A stretch of DNA of 34,559 bases from NCBI GenBank assembly GCA_944323875.1, contig CALUUH010000019.1, positions 1 to 34,559 on the forward strand, in the 5' to 3' direction. The notes beneath the pieces were generated by a model that had not been told where the DNA came from, did not search any database, and saw only the letters and a list, made by a program, of their open reading frames with translations. This document shows positions 23,235 through 31,898 of this stretch, in pieces (the stretch's first letter is position 1; every line of letters begins with the position of its first letter). The translations under genes and the position numbers were made by a program. Source of the stretch: Candidatus Gastranaerophilales bacterium. Lineage in GTDB: Bacteria; Cyanobacteriota; Vampirovibrionia; Gastranaerophilales; Gastranaerophilaceae.

Positions 23235-25328
23235 TTACTCCATAGCGTAAGCTTCGCCGATTGTGTCGACCGCTTCAACTTTGATATCCGTAATCAATTC
23301 TGAATAAGAGATTACAACGATTGTCGGAATATGACGTTCCAGAAGCTGATACAACGGAAGCCGTATTCTTGGCGAACACAATATTACAGGCTGCTGTCCG
23401 CATGCCTGATGTGCACGCATCAAAGTCGTTGCAGCGCTTTCAATAAGCTCCTGTACCTGCATAGGATTCAACAGGAACATTGTACCTAACTCTGTTCTCT
23501 GACAACTGTCATCAAGTGTTTTTTCCCATTCAGGAGAAAGCGTCAACGCATACAAAACCTTATCTTCCTGAACATTAGACAAACAAATCTGACGTCCTAA
23601 TGCCGCACGCAGACGTTCGGACAAAATATCCGGCTCTTTAGAAAACCTTGCGTAATCACAAAGTCTTTCAAATACAAAGATAATATCCTTAATTGAAACT
23701 TTTTCTCTGATTAAGTTAACAAAGATTTTTCTCAAGTCACTGGTTGAAATAATAGTCGGAACAAGGTCATTAACAAGCGTAGGGTCTTGAGAACGAACAA
23801 GCTCCATAAGCTTGAGGACATCGGTTTTTGTCATTACTTCATCAACGTGTTTTCTTACACATTCCTGTAAGTGAGTAACGATTACGTCAGTAGCATCAAC
23901 CGCAGTAACAGAACGAGCAGTTTTTGCATCATCTGCAGAGATCCAGTAAGCTTGTGTCTGATAAGTCGGGTCAATACCGATAATAGCATCGTCAGGCACT
24001 TCGCGTCGTGTAGAATCCCACTGGTCAGCAATTACCATGAATTTACCCGGATAAACATAACCGGTTGCAACTGTATTACCACGAATGGATATCATATATT
24101 CATTCGCGTCAAGTGCAGACGAATCCATAATTCTTATGTTCGGGATGATATAACCCAATTCATCCGTAACTCTTTGACGCAAAGCAGCAATTTTAGCAAG
24201 CAATTGACCTTCCTGATCCGGATCGGCAATAACAAGCAGGTTAGAACCTACCTGCAAACTCAAAGTATCAACACCCAAACGTTCATACATTCTGTTCGGG
24301 TTAACAAGGTCTTGCATGTTTTGACGTACATTTTCCAACTGACCCAATTGAGATTGAACATCCGCATTAATCAATACAGAGAAGCCGGCAATGCCAAGAC
24401 CGATTGCGAACAATGTAAACGGAAGCCAAGGTAAACCGGTAACAGGGCCTGTAATGGCAAGAAGCATCAAGAAAGCTGAAGCAAAAAACAGAGCATGTGG
24501 TTTACTCATAATTTGTCCTGCTACATCAGCACCCAATGTAGCGCTTGCCGCTGATGAACGCGTCATGAATACACCGGCTGCAATTGACATCAAAAGTGAC
24601 GGAACCTGAGAGGCCAAACCATCACCAATCGTTAAGATTGTATATTTTGAAACCGCATCAGCCGCCGGCATACCGTTTAGCAAACACCCGATACACAAGC
24701 CGCCGACAATGTTAATAATTACGATAATAATACCTGCAATAGTATCCCCTTTTACGAACTTCATCGCACCATCCATACTACCAAACAGGTTTGATTCTCT
24801 TTGCAAATCTTCACGCTTTTTAGTTGCTTCTTCCGGTGAGATTAAGCCGGCGTTAAAGTCAGCGTCGATTGTCATTTGTTTACCGGGCATAGCGTCCAAT
24901 GCAAATCTGGCCGCAACTTCCGCGATACGTTCGGCACCTTTTGTGATAACCATGAACTGTACAACCGTGATAATAAGGAAAATTACACCACCGACGATCA
25001 TGTTACCGCCGGTTACGAATGTCCCGAACGCGTGGATAACTTCGCCCGCCTCACCCTTTGCAAGAATAAGTCTTGTTGATGCAATAGAAAGACACAACCT
25101 AAACATTGTACCAATCAGGATAATTGACGGGAAGGAGGATAGTTCCAGCGTTTTCTGAACATACAGGGCAAACATCAATAAGACAATCCCGAGTGTAATG
25201 TTAAGACAGATACAAACGTTAATAATCCAGTTTGGTAATTCTACCAACAGGATTACAATGAGGAACAGTACGAATACTGCCATAAATATTTCACTTAATG
25301 GATTTCCTCCGCTTTGTGCCTGTGCCAT
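23235..25328 (-). CDS. flhA: Flagellar export gate protein FlhA
   Basis: A 697-residue inner-membrane component of the flagellar type III export gate. The first ~320 residues hold about 8 hydrophobic helices with the conserved loop STRLILAKGEAGEVIHAFGTFV and the FHIPEP region RFALDAMPGKQMTIDADFNAGLI. The C-terminal cytoplasmic ring domain (about 350-697) binds export chaperones; MDSSALDANEYMISIRG and LARNG-like helices are present. The ATG overlaps the fliH stop by one base (TAATG). flhB and flhF, common neighbours elsewhere, are absent. yidD follows. Confidence 0.96.
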   Translation of the reverse strand: MAQAQSGGNPLSEIFMAVFVLFLIVILLVELPNWIINVCICLNITLGIVLLMFALYVQKTLELSSFPSIILIGTMFRLCLSIASTRLILAKGEAGEVIHAFGTFVTGGNMIVGGVIFLIITVVQFMVITKGAERIAEVAARFALDAMPGKQMTIDADFNAGLISPEEATKKREDLQRESNLFGSMDGAMKFVKGDTIAGIIIVIINIVGGLCIGCLLNGMPAADAVSKYTILTIGDGLASQVPSLLMSIAAGVFMTRSSAASATLGADVAGQIMSKPHALFFASAFLMLLAITGPVTGLPWLPFTLFAIGLGIAGFSVLINADVQSQLGQLENVRQNMQDLVNPNRMYERLGVDTLSLQVGSNLLVIADPDQEGQLLAKIAALRQRVTDELGYIIPNIRIMDSSALDANEYMISIRGNTVATGYVYPGKFMVIADQWDSTRREVPDDAIIGIDPTYQTQAYWISADDAKTARSVTAVDATDVIVTHLQECVRKHVDEVMTKTDVLKLMELVRSQDPTLVNDLVPTIISTSDLRKIFVNLIREKVSIKDIIFVFERLCDYARFSKEPDILSERLRAALGRQICLSNVQEDKVLYALTLSPEWEKTLDDSCQRTELGTMFLLNPMQVQELIESAATTLMRAHQACGQQPVILCSPRIRLPLYQLLERHIPTIVVISYSELITDIKVEAVDTIGEAYAME

Positions 25329-26062
25329 TACAATTCCTTCAACGCCTCACTAATTATTGAAACCTGGGTTTCAATTGTTGCATCAATAATGCCGTTTGTG
25401 GTTGTTACCATACAGCCGCCAAAGGTTATATTTTCATCCGATATTATATTAACTTTGGCTTCTGACCCTGCTAACGCCACTACCTCCGGTATTTTTTGTT
25501 TAACCAGCATTGCCTGCTCCGGATTTACACGCAATGTGACTTTTGTTTCTTCTTTAGACAAGGTTTTCAGCACATCCGTTATATTTTCTAAGATTATTGT
25601 CGGATCCTGCTGCAATTCTTTTTTAATTATTTTTTTTGCTATATCAACACTTATTTCCAGCAACTCAGGTGCGATATATTCAAAAACTTCCTGCTTTGCA
25701 GATAAGAAAGCGCCAAGGGTTTCTTTAAAATTATCAATATCTGCTCTTGCCTGTTTTAACCCTTCTTCATAACCTTCTTTTGCGGCCGATTCTTTAATTG
25801 ATTGCGCTTCTTCTCGTGCACGCGAAATAAGGTTTCTGTCGTCAATTCTCCTGAAACCTCTTCTTCTGTCGCCTTTACGGCGTTCATGACGCTGCTTGAA
25901 GTCGATGTTATCCAGATCAAACAAGTCTATTTCTTCAACTGTTTCAACCGGTTTTTCTTCCTGTTCTTCAACTGATGTTTCGGTTTCTGAAACAGGAGCT
26001 TCTTCAACCTTAACTTCTTCTTCAGCCGCGTCCGGTTTGTGTATTTTTTTCTTTATAATCAT
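25328..26062 (-). CDS. fliH: Flagellar assembly protein FliH
   Basis: 244 residues. The N terminus (about 1-50) is acidic and disordered, then come a very basic patch (ERRKGDRRRGFRR), a long helix (AREEAQSIKESAAKEGYEEGLKQARADI) and a C-terminal V-ATPase-E-like domain with EISVDIAKKIIKKEL and GGCMVTTTNGIIDATIETQ. FliH regulates the FliI export ATPase; fliI is not in the window. No Shine-Dalgarno is seen; TATAAT lies 11 bases before the ATG, so an internal near-leaderless promoter is possible. It is followed by flhA with a one-base overlap. Confidence 0.88.
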   Translation of the reverse strand: MIIKKKIHKPDAAEEEVKVEEAPVSETETSVEEQEEKPVETVEEIDLFDLDNIDFKQRHERRKGDRRRGFRRIDDRNLISRAREEAQSIKESAAKEGYEEGLKQARADIDNFKETLGAFLSAKQEVFEYIAPELLEISVDIAKKIIKKELQQDPTIILENITDVLKTLSKEETKVTLRVNPEQAMLVKQKIPEVVALAGSEAKVNIISDENITFGGCMVTTTNGIIDATIETQVSIISEALKEL

Positions 26063-26074
26063 GATTTAATTATA

Positions 26075-27097
26075 TTATACACTATCTTCTATATGTGAGG
26101 CAATAATGTTACCAATTCTTGGTGCAATTTCGTAAAATTCACCCTCTAAAGCATTGAAAACAAAGCGTTTTACCCTTTGGCGTTCAAGTTTAAGAATTTG
26201 TTCCATCTGGGCTCTGTCTACATATTGTGAAATATTTTGTATGCGTTGAATTAATTTACTCGGGGTAACATCTTTTGTCTGCGGCATGTTCATCTTAATT
26301 TCTTGCAGACAACGTAAGGCAATTCTCGGGTCAACCTGCTTATTCAAATCATCCATTTCCATAAAGCGGATAACGGATGTCGCATCCTCAGGATCAAACT
26401 TGTTCAAAATTGTCTGAACTTTTTCTTCTTTCATGCGTTGGAAAAGCATAGCAAGCGTTGCAAGTTTAAATATTTTAGGCTGCGCCTGATTTTGCGCCTG
26501 CGGAACACCACCCTGAACAGGCTGCGGAACGCCGCCTTGAACAGGTGCTCCGCCTGCGGCCTGCTGTGCTGCGGCCTGTTGAGCCGCCTGCTCTTGTGCT
26601 GCCGCTTGCTGCATCATATCGTCAATATTGGACATTTTTGATGCTTTGTCGCGTAATTCTTCGGTAATCAGATTTTTTGCCTGTAATTCACCTATTGCAT
26701 CAACATAAGTTTTTCTTACGTGGTGTTCAATTAACTGTAATATCTGATCTTGCGGCAAATTTTGTTTAAAGGCCTGCTTGGCAACCTCAAATATGGTAAA
26801 TGCAATTTTCTGCATTATCGGATCCCAGTACTGTTGCGGAATACCCGAACGTATCAAGTCAACCGATTTGTGGAAAGACCACTCAGCAATAATCTGAGTT
26901 ATTAAAACCGCTGTATCTGCATTGAAATTTAATGTGGTATCATTATAAAGCGCTTCGCCGGCAACTGTTGAAAAGTTTAACAAGGTGTTTGCGACATATT
27001 GTTTCTGCGCATCATTAAATTCCGGCGGGACTAATTCAACCGCCTGTTGAGTTAAATTTTGGGCAAAAGCCTTATAATCAAATCCTTGTATTGCCAT
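26075..27097 (-). CDS. Protein in the fliG position, divergent FliG-like or non-orthologous
   Basis: 340 residues, about the length of FliG, lying exactly between fliF and fliH where fliG normally is. Residues 1-160 are helical without recognisable motifs. 161-207 form an Ala/Gln/Pro/Gly linker with a repeated QGGVPQ. 208-340 are helical again; MKEEKVQTILNKFDPEDATSVIRFMEM followed by VDPRIA vaguely recalls the FliG middle domain (TIAxILSxL then RIAxM). The hallmark FliG EHPQ motif and the C-terminal torque-helix DDRxIQxxLR motif are absent. AAAGGA stands 7 bases from the ATG. Switch-complex function is inferred only from position and weak pattern. Confidence 0.6.
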   Translation of the reverse strand: MAIQGFDYKAFAQNLTQQAVELVPPEFNDAQKQYVANTLLNFSTVAGEALYNDTTLNFNADTAVLITQIIAEWSFHKSVDLIRSGIPQQYWDPIMQKIAFTIFEVAKQAFKQNLPQDQILQLIEHHVRKTYVDAIGELQAKNLITEELRDKASKMSNIDDMMQQAAAQEQAAQQAAAQQAAGGAPVQGGVPQPVQGGVPQAQNQAQPKIFKLATLAMLFQRMKEEKVQTILNKFDPEDATSVIRFMEMDDLNKQVDPRIALRCLQEIKMNMPQTKDVTPSKLIQRIQNISQYVDRAQMEQILKLERQRVKRFVFNALEGEFYEIAPRIGNIIASHIEDSV

Positions 27098-27116
27098 TTT
27101 TTTCCTTTAGTTTTCT

Positions 27117-27142
27117 GCGGGATCAGTCTCCCTGATAACCGC
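27117..27142 (-). repeat. Intercistronic hairpin between fliF and the fliG-position gene
   Basis: GCGG/CCGC and ATCAG/CTGAT arms enclose a GGAGA loop on the minus strand. No U-tract follows. It could stabilise the upstream fliF mRNA or modulate the downstream gene. Confidence 0.5.
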
Positions 27143-27154
27143 TTGTCTTACAAC

Positions 27155-28816
27155 CTACCCTTGTTCAATCCAGCTCTTAATCTTTTCTGCTGTTTCTTCA
27201 TCATCCTCATCAGACATTTGTGATGACAAATCAGATAATGTTTCCGCAAGCCTGTCCGCATTAGCAGGCAAAGCATCTCTCTGCTGTTGTTCAATTAAGT
27301 TTTGAGCCAATTCTGACTGACGCTGTGTCAACTGATTTGCACGCTGGTTGATATCGCTCAACTGCTGTTCCTGCTGTTGAGTACGTTGTCTTAACATTTC
27401 TACTTCTTGCGCATTTTCTTCCTGTATTGCCTTAACCTTGTTAGATATAATTCTGAATACTACGATTAAACCAATACCGGATAATGCAACTGCAAGCCAC
27501 CACGGATTACCTGTTTCATCCGGTTTTGGAAGGTTAACAGGTCTGTCAGACGCAAGGTACGGGTCTGTAGCATCAGAGAACGCTATTGAAACATTAGCCG
27601 GATCAGCTTTCGGGCTTGCCGCATGCGCTATCAATTCTTTTAATTCTTCAAGTGTAGTGTTTGCAGGCAATGCACTCTTTTCAAGTGTTACTGCAATAGA
27701 AATTTCTTCTACCACACCCGGTTTTATGTATTCATTAACCTGAGTTTTGGTAACACCATACTGGGTTTCGGTTGCAGAGCGGGAATAGTTTCTGTTCTGG
27801 GTTGAATCTGTTCCGTTAGCAGGCAAACCGTTTGGCAGATAAACACTTACTGCATTAACTCCGCGGTTTGTGTCCTGCGTTCTGTCACCAAGGCCTTCTG
27901 TGAATGACTGTTCATTTACTGCTGTTTTTTGTTCAGGGTCATAAATTATACTAAACTTTTCAACAGGTGCCTGAACAAGAAACGTGCTTACAGTCGCAAT
28001 ATAATTACCTTTACCGATAAGTCTGTCCAATTGCAGGTTAACTTTTTGCTGCATGTATTTATCGTTTTCTTCAAGACGGGTAAGCATTTCGTCCTGAGCG
28101 TCCATCATGCTGTGATAAACATTACCGTTGGTATCCGTAATCGCGATATTTTCACCTTCCAGACCGGAAACGCTTCCCAAAAGCAGGTTTGTAATAGCCT
28201 TAACCTTCATCTGGTCTAATTTTTCGCCTTCCGGAATAATTACCTGAACTGTTGCTGTAACAGGTTTTTGCATAGATGTAAACATTGTCTGTTCAGGTAT
28301 TGAAATAAATACTGATGCATCGGTAATTCCTCCGATATTACGGATTAAACGAGCCAATTCGCCGTTTATCGCACGGGACAAACGGATTTTCTTATCTTCT
28401 TTTGTGGATGTAAAATCGCCTTTATCAAAAATTTCCAAACCTACGTTTTTATCCATCATTCCGCTTTTAACAATAGTAATGATAGCTCTGTCGCGGTCTG
28501 TAACAGTACATTTTTTAGTCAAAGTTGAACAATTATCCTTTGGCAAATACAAAACAGATTTTGTACCGTCAGCTTTTCTCTGAGCGGTAATCCCCTGTCT
28601 TGCGAGTAACGCTTGAATTTCCAGAGCTTTACCCAAATTATCGGTAGTCAAAAGGTCAACATCAGCCTTTAACGGTGTTCCGCCCTGTTCCTGACTATTG
28701 CTGCCTGAGCCCGCTGTTAATGCTATAACAAGAATAATTGCAAGTACAACAGCAACAACGCCGCCTATAATTCCATATAATAAAGGTTTGTTTTCAAGTA
28801 ATTTTTGAAAGTCCAT
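27155..28816 (-). CDS. fliF: Flagellar MS-ring protein FliF
   Basis: 553 residues. There are two membrane helices (about 12-34 and 440-460) flanking a large periplasmic part. The first ring-building motif includes KALEIQALLARQGITAQR; later LSRAINGELARLIRNIGGITDASVFISIP is the typical YscJ/FliF segment. YDPEQKTAVNEQSF and VNEYIKPG precede helix 2. A Gln-rich coiled coil (about 470-515) follows, and the tail AEKIKSWIEQG resembles the FliG-binding tail of FliF (VAxxIRxWL). This implies a partner in the next gene. GGGGA lies 4-5 bases before the ATG. The length is normal. Confidence 0.94.
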   Translation of the reverse strand: MDFQKLLENKPLLYGIIGGVVAVVLAIILVIALTAGSGSNSQEQGGTPLKADVDLLTTDNLGKALEIQALLARQGITAQRKADGTKSVLYLPKDNCSTLTKKCTVTDRDRAIITIVKSGMMDKNVGLEIFDKGDFTSTKEDKKIRLSRAINGELARLIRNIGGITDASVFISIPEQTMFTSMQKPVTATVQVIIPEGEKLDQMKVKAITNLLLGSVSGLEGENIAITDTNGNVYHSMMDAQDEMLTRLEENDKYMQQKVNLQLDRLIGKGNYIATVSTFLVQAPVEKFSIIYDPEQKTAVNEQSFTEGLGDRTQDTNRGVNAVSVYLPNGLPANGTDSTQNRNYSRSATETQYGVTKTQVNEYIKPGVVEEISIAVTLEKSALPANTTLEELKELIAHAASPKADPANVSIAFSDATDPYLASDRPVNLPKPDETGNPWWLAVALSGIGLIVVFRIISNKVKAIQEENAQEVEMLRQRTQQQEQQLSDINQRANQLTQRQSELAQNLIEQQQRDALPANADRLAETLSDLSSQMSDEDDEETAEKIKSWIEQG

Positions 28817-28861
28817 TTTGTCCCCACAGGTCTGTTATAATTATTTTTAGATATTTATATT

Positions 28862-29206
28862 CTACACCTGAATCTGCATAACTTTGTCATACGCCTGTAT
28901 GACTTTTCCGACGGCCTGCGTCGCAACGTTAACACTTATTTCTGATTTAGCCATAGCGGTCATAACGTCGTGAATATCAACATTCTGACTACCTGACATA
29001 ATATCTTTCAGCAAGTTATCAGGCGCATTTAATTCTGTGTTAAAATTTTCAACAAGTCCTGAAAATACCTGTTTAAAATCCGGTGTATCAGGATTTTCAA
29101 CGCGTCCCATACGAGCCGCCGGCATCCTGTCAGAAATGCCCGGATCCAGCTTGGTGTGCTGTATTCTGCCTGCTAAATCATACTGTGGATAAAAACTGTT
29201 AAACAT
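28862..29206 (-). CDS. fliE: Flagellar hook-basal body protein FliE
   Basis: A 114-residue junction protein between MS ring and rod, exported by the type III gate. The C-terminal ~65 residues carry the family pattern: FNTELNAPDNLLKDIMSGSQ, then DIHDVMTAMAKSEISVNVATQ, ending AYDKVMQIQV. The N terminus is variable. It opens the operon, and a TACAAT at 16 bases from TTCATA is a possible promoter upstream. flgB and flgC, usual neighbours of fliE, are not here; the 283 bases upstream hold no gene. Confidence 0.93.
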   Translation of the reverse strand: MFNSFYPQYDLAGRIQHTKLDPGISDRMPAARMGRVENPDTPDFKQVFSGLVENFNTELNAPDNLLKDIMSGSQNVDIHDVMTAMAKSEISVNVATQAVGKVIQAYDKVMQIQV

Positions 29207-29458
29207 AATTAATTCCGCCTTTCCATAATTATTGTAACGTAAGTTTTTGTATTATGAATAGTGATTTTCCCATAAATCATACAAATCGTGTAGATAAATG
29301 GATTGATTTTAAATGTACACAGTGTATTTAATGAAAAAACAGACAAAGTCCACACAAAACTATTCGTATTATTTTACAGCCTCATATTGATTATAAGTCA
29401 TTGATAAAGTTTAAATTTATAACTACTAAATATTTATCATATTAATTACTTTTTATGC

Positions 29459-29464
29459 TAAAAT
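29459..29464 (+). promoter_or_regulatory. Extended -10 of the dehydrogenase gene
   Basis: TGCTAAAAT with hexamer TAAAAT at 29459-29464. Transcription would start near 29471, 19 bases before the ATG, with GGAG in the leader. Confidence 0.45.
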
Positions 29465-29489
29465 TACTATTGTATAAAAGGAGAATAAT

Positions 29490-30455
29490 ATGAAAGCTGT
29501 AGTATTTGATAAAGAATTAAAACTTGTCAGTGATTATGCAAAACCTGTACCGAAAAAAGGTGAAGCATTAATAAGAATTACACTTGCAGGGATCTGTAAC
29601 ACTGATTTTGAAATTACCAAAGGTTATATGGGTTATGTCGGTATTTTAGGGCATGAAGCTGTAGGTATTGTCGAAGAAATTAATGATGAGGATAAATCGC
29701 TTTTAGGAAAGCGGGTCGTCGCTGAGATTTCTTATGGCTGCAAAGACCCTAACTGTTCTTACTGTGCTGAAAAATTATACCGCCACTGCCCAAACCGTCA
29801 TACCTTAGGCATCTGGAGAAAAGACGGCTGTTTTGCAGAATATATGACAATGCCTTTAGAAGTACTTTTTGAAGTGCCTGATAATGTTACCGATGAACAG
29901 GCCGTATTTGTAGAACCGCTTGCTGCTGCATGTGAAATTACAGAACAGCTTCATATAAAACCGTTTGAGAAGGTGGTTGTTCTGGGGGATGGCAAACTTG
30001 GCTTGATAACAGCACTGACACTTAACGCGCAAAATATTGACGTCATTCTTGTCGGCAAGCACCAAAACAAGCTTGACATAGCAAAGGCACAGGGTGTTGA
30101 AACGTATTTATTAAATGACTTCTCCATAGAGAAAAAATATGATGTAGTAGTCGAAGCAACGGGCTCAATTTCCGGTTTTGAAACAGCTCTGGCACTAACA
30201 AAACCGCGCGGTGTTCTTGTTCTGAAAAGTACAGTAGCAGCATCCAAAGAATTTAATCTCGCCCCAATCGTAATTGACGAAATTACTGTATTAGGTTCCC
30301 GCTGCGGACAATTTGGCCCTGCTTTAAGGCTGTTGAAAAATAATCGTATTGATTTTTCACCCCTAATTTCGGCTGTTTATAACGCTGATGAAGCTATAGA
30401 AGCTTTTGAAAAAAATAAAGAAAAGGATGTGTTAAAAGTCCTTTTAAAATTCTAA
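29490..30455 (+). CDS. Zinc-dependent medium-chain alcohol dehydrogenase, substrate unknown
   Basis: 321 residues of the MDR superfamily. The catalytic zinc region has GICNTDFEITKGY and LGHEAVG. The structural zinc loop is C-x4-C-x2-C-x7-C (GCKDPNCSYCAEKLYRHC), with a longer first gap than the usual C-x2-C. Nucleotide-binding GDGKLGL follows in a Rossmann fold, and VEPLAAACE precedes it. It is shorter than typical 340-350-residue members. AGGAG is well placed before the ATG. It resembles threonine-dehydrogenase/BchC-like MDRs; the substrate cannot be read from sequence. It converges with hup across a strong terminator. Confidence 0.9.
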   Translation: MKAVVFDKELKLVSDYAKPVPKKGEALIRITLAGICNTDFEITKGYMGYVGILGHEAVGIVEEINDEDKSLLGKRVVAEISYGCKDPNCSYCAEKLYRHCPNRHTLGIWRKDGCFAEYMTMPLEVLFEVPDNVTDEQAVFVEPLAAACEITEQLHIKPFEKVVVLGDGKLGLITALTLNAQNIDVILVGKHQNKLDIAKAQGVETYLLNDFSIEKKYDVVVEATGSISGFETALALTKPRGVLVLKSTVAASKEFNLAPIVIDEITVLGSRCGQFGPALRLLKNNRIDFSPLISAVYNADEAIEAFEKNKEKDVLKVLLKF

Positions 30456-30468
30456 AATCATTTAATAA

Positions 30469-30503
30469 AAAGCGGCGCGGTTGAAAATCAACCGCGCCGC
30501 TTT
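30469..30503. terminator. Bidirectional intrinsic terminator
   Basis: AAAGCGGCGCGGTTGA and its perfect complement form a 16-bp stem around an AAA loop. It serves the dehydrogenase (plus) and hup (minus); A- and T-runs flank it. Confidence 0.92.
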
Positions 30504-30522
30504 AAAACTTTTGTCAAAAAAA

Positions 30523-30795
30523 CTATTTAACAGCTTCTTTGAATTTTTTACCGGCAGTGAATGCAGGAACTCTTTTAGCAGCGATTTTCAATGCTGCACC
30601 TGTTTGAGGATTACGACCTGTTCTAGCTGCTCTTTGACGTGGTTCAAAAGTACCAAAACCAACTAATGTAACTCTGTCTCCTTTAGCAAGAGCTGTTTCA
30701 ATAGTGTCAAGAGTAGCAGCAATTACATCAGCTGCTGATCTTTGAGAAACTTTTGCCTTTTGAGACACTTCTTTTACTAATTCTTCTTTGTTCAT
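30523..30795 (-). CDS. hup: DNA-binding protein HU
   Basis: A 90-residue nucleoid protein that bends DNA. It has the HU pattern: NKEELVKEVSQKAKVSQRSA, then VTLVGFGTFEPRQRAARTGRNPQTG (the DNA-embracing beta arm) and VPAFTAGKKFKEAV. GGAGG is about 6 bases before the ATG. A strong promoter and an untranslated leader of about 70 bases lie upstream. Confidence 0.97.
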   Translation of the reverse strand: MNKEELVKEVSQKAKVSQRSAADVIAATLDTIETALAKGDRVTLVGFGTFEPRQRAARTGRNPQTGAALKIAAKRVPAFTAGKKFKEAVK

Positions 30796-30875
30796 TACGA
30801 ACCTCCTTCTTTTTAATTTGCCTACGGTAAATAAACCATTCTCTCACCCGCATGCATTTTGTATTCGACAAAATA

Positions 30876-30903
30876 ATTATATCACTTATTTTTGTTTTGA
30901 CAA
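30876..30903 (-). promoter_or_regulatory. Promoter of hup
   Basis: On the minus strand TTGTCA (30898-30903), 16 bases, TATAAT (30876-30881) with a TGA extension. Transcription would start near 30869. Confidence 0.65.
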
Positions 30904-30997
30904 GGGGGTTTCGGATAATTCATACGTCCGGAAGCCTTATATATAAAGGATATCGAGCCATTTAAAGGCGTTTTTCCGTGATATTATTGAATTTCAG

Positions 30998-31864
30998 CTA
31001 GTTATAATACTCCGGATTCAGTCTTGCAAAAGTCACATCTTTGTAAAAATATTGTAAAATTTGATAGGCATTATACCCTTGTTTTGCAAGGTTATTTGCG
31101 CCATGCTGTGACATACCGACTCCATGCCCGTTCTTTTTCACATTATCGTCAAAAGAAGGCACTGAACGCAAATACGGTAAATTTCCGCCCCACACATCAC
31201 TGGCCGAAACACTTTGACCTCCTGCAGATGCTGAATAATATGCCGTTATAACTTTCATATCATAGGTTAGAACAATACCTTTTGTATCTTCTACCGCCTT
31301 ATTGGTTTTTGCAGTTTCCGCCGATGCTCCGCCATAGGCCTGATCTTCAGGAGTGTCTTTCAGGTCAAAACCTAAACTTGCACGCTTGCCTAGATTTGCT
31401 ACAGCATAACTTCTTGCTGCAACAGCCTGAGCCTTATGCGCCTCTGACTCCCAGCTTGGCGGCATTTCAGCAGGCACAACTCCTTTTATGTAATCATCTA
31501 TTCCAACGTCATTGATAACTGTTAATTTACCGCCCTTATTTTGCACAATTAAAATTCCGCGATACCATTTGCTTTTTGTACAAACATATCCGGCATCAAG
31601 TGTTTTTATAACGATATTATCCGAATTAATCTTATAAAACTTTCCGTCAATTTTTATTGCAATAACATTGTTGTAAGGTTTAAGCTCATACCCTTTCATT
31701 GCTTCTGTTTCTAAAACAGTATGATTAGTATTTGCATCAATAATAGTGCCTTTAACAGAGGTCCCCATAGGAACATCTTCCGTGTCTACCAATAAACCTA
31801 TTTTTATTGCGAAACACGGATTTGCCAATAAAAATATAGCTAAAAACAACAATATCTTTTTCAT
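30998..31864 (-). CDS. SpoIID/LytB-domain cell-wall protein, exported
   Basis: 288 residues. A signal peptide (MKKILLFLAIFLLANPCFA) is followed by a SpoIID/LytB domain: GIDDYIKGVVPAEMPPSWESEAHKAQAVAARSYA contains the conserved catalytic Glu in PAEMP, and YYSASAGGQSVSASDVWGG and GHGVGMSQHGA complete the fold. SpoIID is a lytic transglycosylase that acts on denuded glycan. The segment after PYLRS is shorter than in other members. No spore genes are nearby, so a role in wall remodelling is more likely than sporulation. No Shine-Dalgarno is present; TGTTATAAT lies 6 bases before the ATG. Confidence 0.9.
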   Translation of the reverse strand: MKKILLFLAIFLLANPCFAIKIGLLVDTEDVPMGTSVKGTIIDANTNHTVLETEAMKGYELKPYNNVIAIKIDGKFYKINSDNIVIKTLDAGYVCTKSKWYRGILIVQNKGGKLTVINDVGIDDYIKGVVPAEMPPSWESEAHKAQAVAARSYAVANLGKRASLGFDLKDTPEDQAYGGASAETAKTNKAVEDTKGIVLTYDMKVITAYYSASAGGQSVSASDVWGGNLPYLRSVPSFDDNVKKNGHGVGMSQHGANNLAKQGYNAYQILQYFYKDVTFARLNPEYYN

Positions 31865-31870
31865 ATTGAT

Positions 31871-31879
31871 ATTATAACA
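31871..31879 (-). promoter_or_regulatory. Extended -10 placed 6 bases before an ATG (leaderless promoter)
   Basis: TGTTATAAT on the minus strand, TATAAT at 31871-31876, then ATCAAT and the ATG at 31864. Confidence 0.6.
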
Positions 31880-31898
31880 TGTATCAATAAAAAATACC

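Noticed and set aside
23871-25158. Several frames of 60-190 codons opposite flhA
   Set aside because: They are antisense to a well-supported gene and have no recognisable domains or start signals.
30998-31864. Sporulation gene spoIID
   Set aside because: Only the SpoIID/LytB domain is shared; no sporulation neighbours and a signal peptide instead of the sporulation membrane anchor.
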